A stretch of DNA of 6,308 nucleotides from Clostridiaceae bacterium (GTDB lineage Bacteria; Bacillota; Clostridia; Oscillospirales; Acutalibacteraceae). The position numbers were made by a program, and so were the translations under genes. The stretch lies in assembly GCA_904502175.1 (NCBI GenBank), contig CAJGDU010000073.1, positions 1-6,308 on the forward strand. Reading direction: 5' to 3'. The notes beneath the pieces were generated by a model, which saw only the letters and a list, made by a program, of their open reading frames with translations, was not told where the DNA came from and ran no database searches. Position 1 is the stretch's first letter, and each line of letters begins with the position of its first letter. Below are positions 5,061-6,308 of the stretch, piece after piece.

Positions 5061-5077
5061 GGAAACATCTGGTTTCC
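5061..5077. promoter_or_regulatory. Inverted repeat upstream of the radical SAM promoter
   Basis: GGAAAC (5061-5066), a 5-base spacer, GTTTCC (5072-5077): a perfect 6-5-6 inverted repeat ending 6 bases before the -35 at 5084. The position fits an activator site or operator for the plus-strand gene; the binding factor is unknown. Confidence 0.4.
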
Positions 5078-5083
5078 TTATTG

Positions 5084-5112
5084 TTGAAAAATGGTGCCCC
5101 GGACTTTATACT
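5084..5112 (+). promoter_or_regulatory. Promoter of the radical SAM gene
   Basis: -35 TTGAAA (5084-5089), 17-bp spacer, -10 TATACT (5107-5112). Initiation near 5119 puts the upstream in-frame ATG at 5044 outside the mRNA and supports a start at 5143. Confidence 0.8.
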
Positions 5113-5142
5113 ATTAGCAGGTCAACAGAAAGGGGGAAACCC

Positions 5143-6057
5143 ATGCATTACACACAGCCGGTTTTCCGTCCCGCTTTTGAAGAGAACACGCCGCTTCTGC
5201 AGGTGACAGACGGCTGCAGCTATAACCGGTGCAGCTTCTGTTCCATGTATCGCCACGTGCCCTTCCGCGTCAGTCCCATGGAAGAGGTGGAGGCCGACCT
5301 GCAGGAGCTGCGAGGCAGCATTTCCCAAATGCCGCGGCTGTTCCTCGTCAACGGGGACCCCTTTACGCTGAGCACGCGGCGGCTCGCAGACATTGCCGAG
5401 CGCGTTCGCTACTATTTCCCGGAGTGCGAGACCATCAGCTGTTTCGCGCACATCCCGAACTTCTATCAGAAGACGGTGGAGGAGCTGGCGTACCTCCGCA
5501 GTCTGGGCTTCAACCAGGTGAACATCGGCGTGGAGTCTGCGGTGGACTCCGTTCTGGACATGTTTCATAAGGGCTATCATGTCGAGGACGTCTATGAACA
5601 GCTGGGCAAGCTGAAAGAAGCCGGTATGCAGTTCTCCATGAACCTCATCCTGGGTTCGCTGGGGAACGGGAACTATCTCGAACTTGCGAAGGCCAATGCC
5701 GACCTGCTCAACGCAACGCAGCCCTTCCTGTTTTTTACGACTTCTCTCTACTCACTGCCCGGCTCCGAGCTCTACGACTACATGCACGGCGGCGGTTTTG
5801 AAGAGAATACGTACGGACAGCTCATCGCCGAAGAGATCGAGATGCTGAGCCGTCTGGACCTTGCGCACACCTATTATTACGGACTTCACCCGTCCAACCC
5901 CGTGCCCTTTGACGGCATGCTTCCGGAGGAACAGGGAAAGATCATCGGCATCCTCAAACGAATGCTGGGCGTCTTCCCGGAGGCCCTTCTGAACAAGCCG
6001 CCCGAGCGGGGATGGGAAGGTGGCGTCCTCATTCCGGACGACTGGTCCACCCTGTAA
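5143..6057 (+). CDS. Radical SAM protein of unknown substrate
   Basis: 304 aa from ATG 5143, chosen because AGGGGG (5131-5136) is 6 bases upstream and the promoter lies after the upstream ATG at 5044. Seen: DGCSYNRCSFCSMYR (23-37) with cysteines 25, 30 and 33, a CX4CX2C motif for a [4Fe-4S] cluster that cleaves S-adenosylmethionine. LFLVNGDPF (66-74) is where the SAM-contacting strand-2 motif falls. NIGVES (127-132) follows, then NLILGSLG (157-164), as expected for a partial TIM barrel. Beyond about residue 200 a C-terminal part contains GLHPSNPVPFDG (237-248). I see no second cluster motif and no cobalamin or TRAM domain. A group of Bacillota radical SAM proteins with a GCSxNxCxFCxMY signature is known to me, but its reaction is not. 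It is followed 12 bases later by a PIN-like gene, probably in the same operon. Confidence 0.88.
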   Translation: MHYTQPVFRPAFEENTPLLQVTDGCSYNRCSFCSMYRHVPFRVSPMEEVEADLQELRGSISQMPRLFLVNGDPFTLSTRRLADIAERVRYYFPECETISCFAHIPNFYQKTVEELAYLRSLGFNQVNIGVESAVDSVLDMFHKGYHVEDVYEQLGKLKEAGMQFSMNLILGSLGNGNYLELAKANADLLNATQPFLFFTTSLYSLPGSELYDYMHGGGFEENTYGQLIAEEIEMLSRLDLAHTYYYGLHPSNPVPFDGMLPEEQGKIIGILKRMLGVFPEALLNKPPERGWEGGVLIPDDWSTL

Positions 6058-6072
6058 GGAGGAACCCATCTG
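6056..6072 (+). promoter_or_regulatory. Ribosome binding site that selects a CTG start
   Basis: AAGGAGG (6056-6062) overlaps the radical SAM stop codon and lies 7 bases before CTG (6070-6072). The frame has a stop at 6055-6057. No ATG, GTG or TTG lies in frame between that stop and the conserved NTYLIDYENV coding stretch, so CTG is the best start. Confidence 0.7.
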
Positions 6073-6308
6073 AACACCTATCTCATCGACTACGAAAACG
6101 TCAAACTCGCGGGCCTCAAAGGCATTGAGAACCTGCAGAAAGAGGACGTCGTGTTCCTGTTCTACAGCGAGAACGCAAACACGCTCACTTTCAGCATGCA
6201 CCGCAAGATCAACGCCTGCAAAGCCCAGTTCAACCTGACCGAAGTGAAGACCGGGAAAGCCAACGCCCTGGACTTCCAGCTGGTCACTTACCTTGGCTAT
6301 CTCATTGC
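6070..6308 (+). CDS. PIN/NYN-like domain protein, C-terminus beyond right edge
   Basis: 79 complete codons are visible, running off the window. With Met inserted at the CTG start, residues 3-11 read TYLIDYENV, the opening strand of PIN/NYN-type nuclease folds with the acidic residue Asp7 (as in 'LIDxENV'). FLFYSENANT (29-38) and NALDFQLVTYLG (65-76), carrying Asp68, match the following strand and the second acidic position. Known: these folds bind Mg2+/Mn2+ through clustered acids and often cut RNA. RNase activity here is inferred and the third acid is not visible. It starts 12 bases after the radical SAM stop, with its ribosome site over that stop, suggesting an operon and translational coupling. 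The first ATG in frame lies at about codon 43, past the first motif, so it would not encode a whole domain. Confidence 0.8.
   Translation, partial: MNTYLIDYENVKLAGLKGIENLQKEDVVFLFYSENANTLTFSMHRKINACKAQFNLTEVKTGKANALDFQLVTYLGYLI

Noticed and set aside
5044..5142. ATG 5044 as start of the radical SAM protein
   Set aside because: It lies upstream of the TTGAAA/TATACT promoter and has no good ribosome site. ATG 5143 has AGGGGG at 6-base spacing.
1..6308. Search for CRISPR repeats, tRNA, insertion sequences, integrase sites or a toxin-antitoxin pair
   Set aside because: No repeat-spacer array, tRNA-like cloverleaf, transposase motif or terminal inverted repeat was seen. The PIN-like gene has no small antitoxin gene directly upstream; its partner is a 304-aa radical SAM protein.

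Overview
The window is ordinary-looking bacterial chromosome. The coding DNA is rich in G+C, with many codons ending in G or C. AGGAGG-type ribosome binding sites, extended -10 promoters, a PrsW-family membrane protease and a pyrophosphate-type phosphofructokinase suggest an anaerobic member of the Bacillota (Negativicutes or Clostridia). This is inferred from gene content; no rRNA or other phylogenetic marker is present. I see no tRNA, rRNA, CRISPR array, insertion sequence or phage gene.

Layout: (1) Bases 1-1900, minus strand: a cytoplasmic beta-propeller-like protein cut by the left edge (1-950). Upstream of it in transcription order, across a strong hairpin, is a single-pass membrane-anchored protein with a Lys/Thr-rich stalk (1022-1900). 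(2) Bases 1901-2010: a compact divergent promoter region in which both promoters use the same perfect palindrome as their -35 element. (3) 2011-2694, plus strand: a PrsW-family intramembrane metalloprotease. (4) 2695-2993, no protein gene: an 11-bp-spaced direct repeat abutting a strong extended -10 promoter, a transcript of about 100 nt ending in a terminator hairpin, and a second small hairpin before the next gene. This looks like a small RNA or an attenuated leader. (5) 2994-4616, plus strand: a two-gene operon of an unrecognised 124-aa protein and PPi-dependent phosphofructokinase (pfp). It ends in a bidirectional terminator. (6) 4663-4974, minus strand: a small unknown helical protein, convergent with pfp. 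(7) 4975-5142: a second divergent promoter region with two inverted repeats. (8) 5143-6308, plus strand: a radical SAM protein with a CX4CX2C cluster motif, followed with tight spacing by a PIN/NYN-like nuclease-fold protein cut by the right edge, which appears to start at CTG.

Working together: the only metabolic step that can be named with confidence is the reversible fructose-6-phosphate/fructose-1,6-bisphosphate conversion using PPi. The PrsW-like protease and the divergently transcribed membrane-anchored protein share control DNA. The second has the N-in/C-out topology of known PrsW substrates, so a protease-target or co-regulated envelope pair is a testable idea. The radical SAM and PIN-like genes are probably co-transcribed, but their joint role is unknown. 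Both edge genes are partial.
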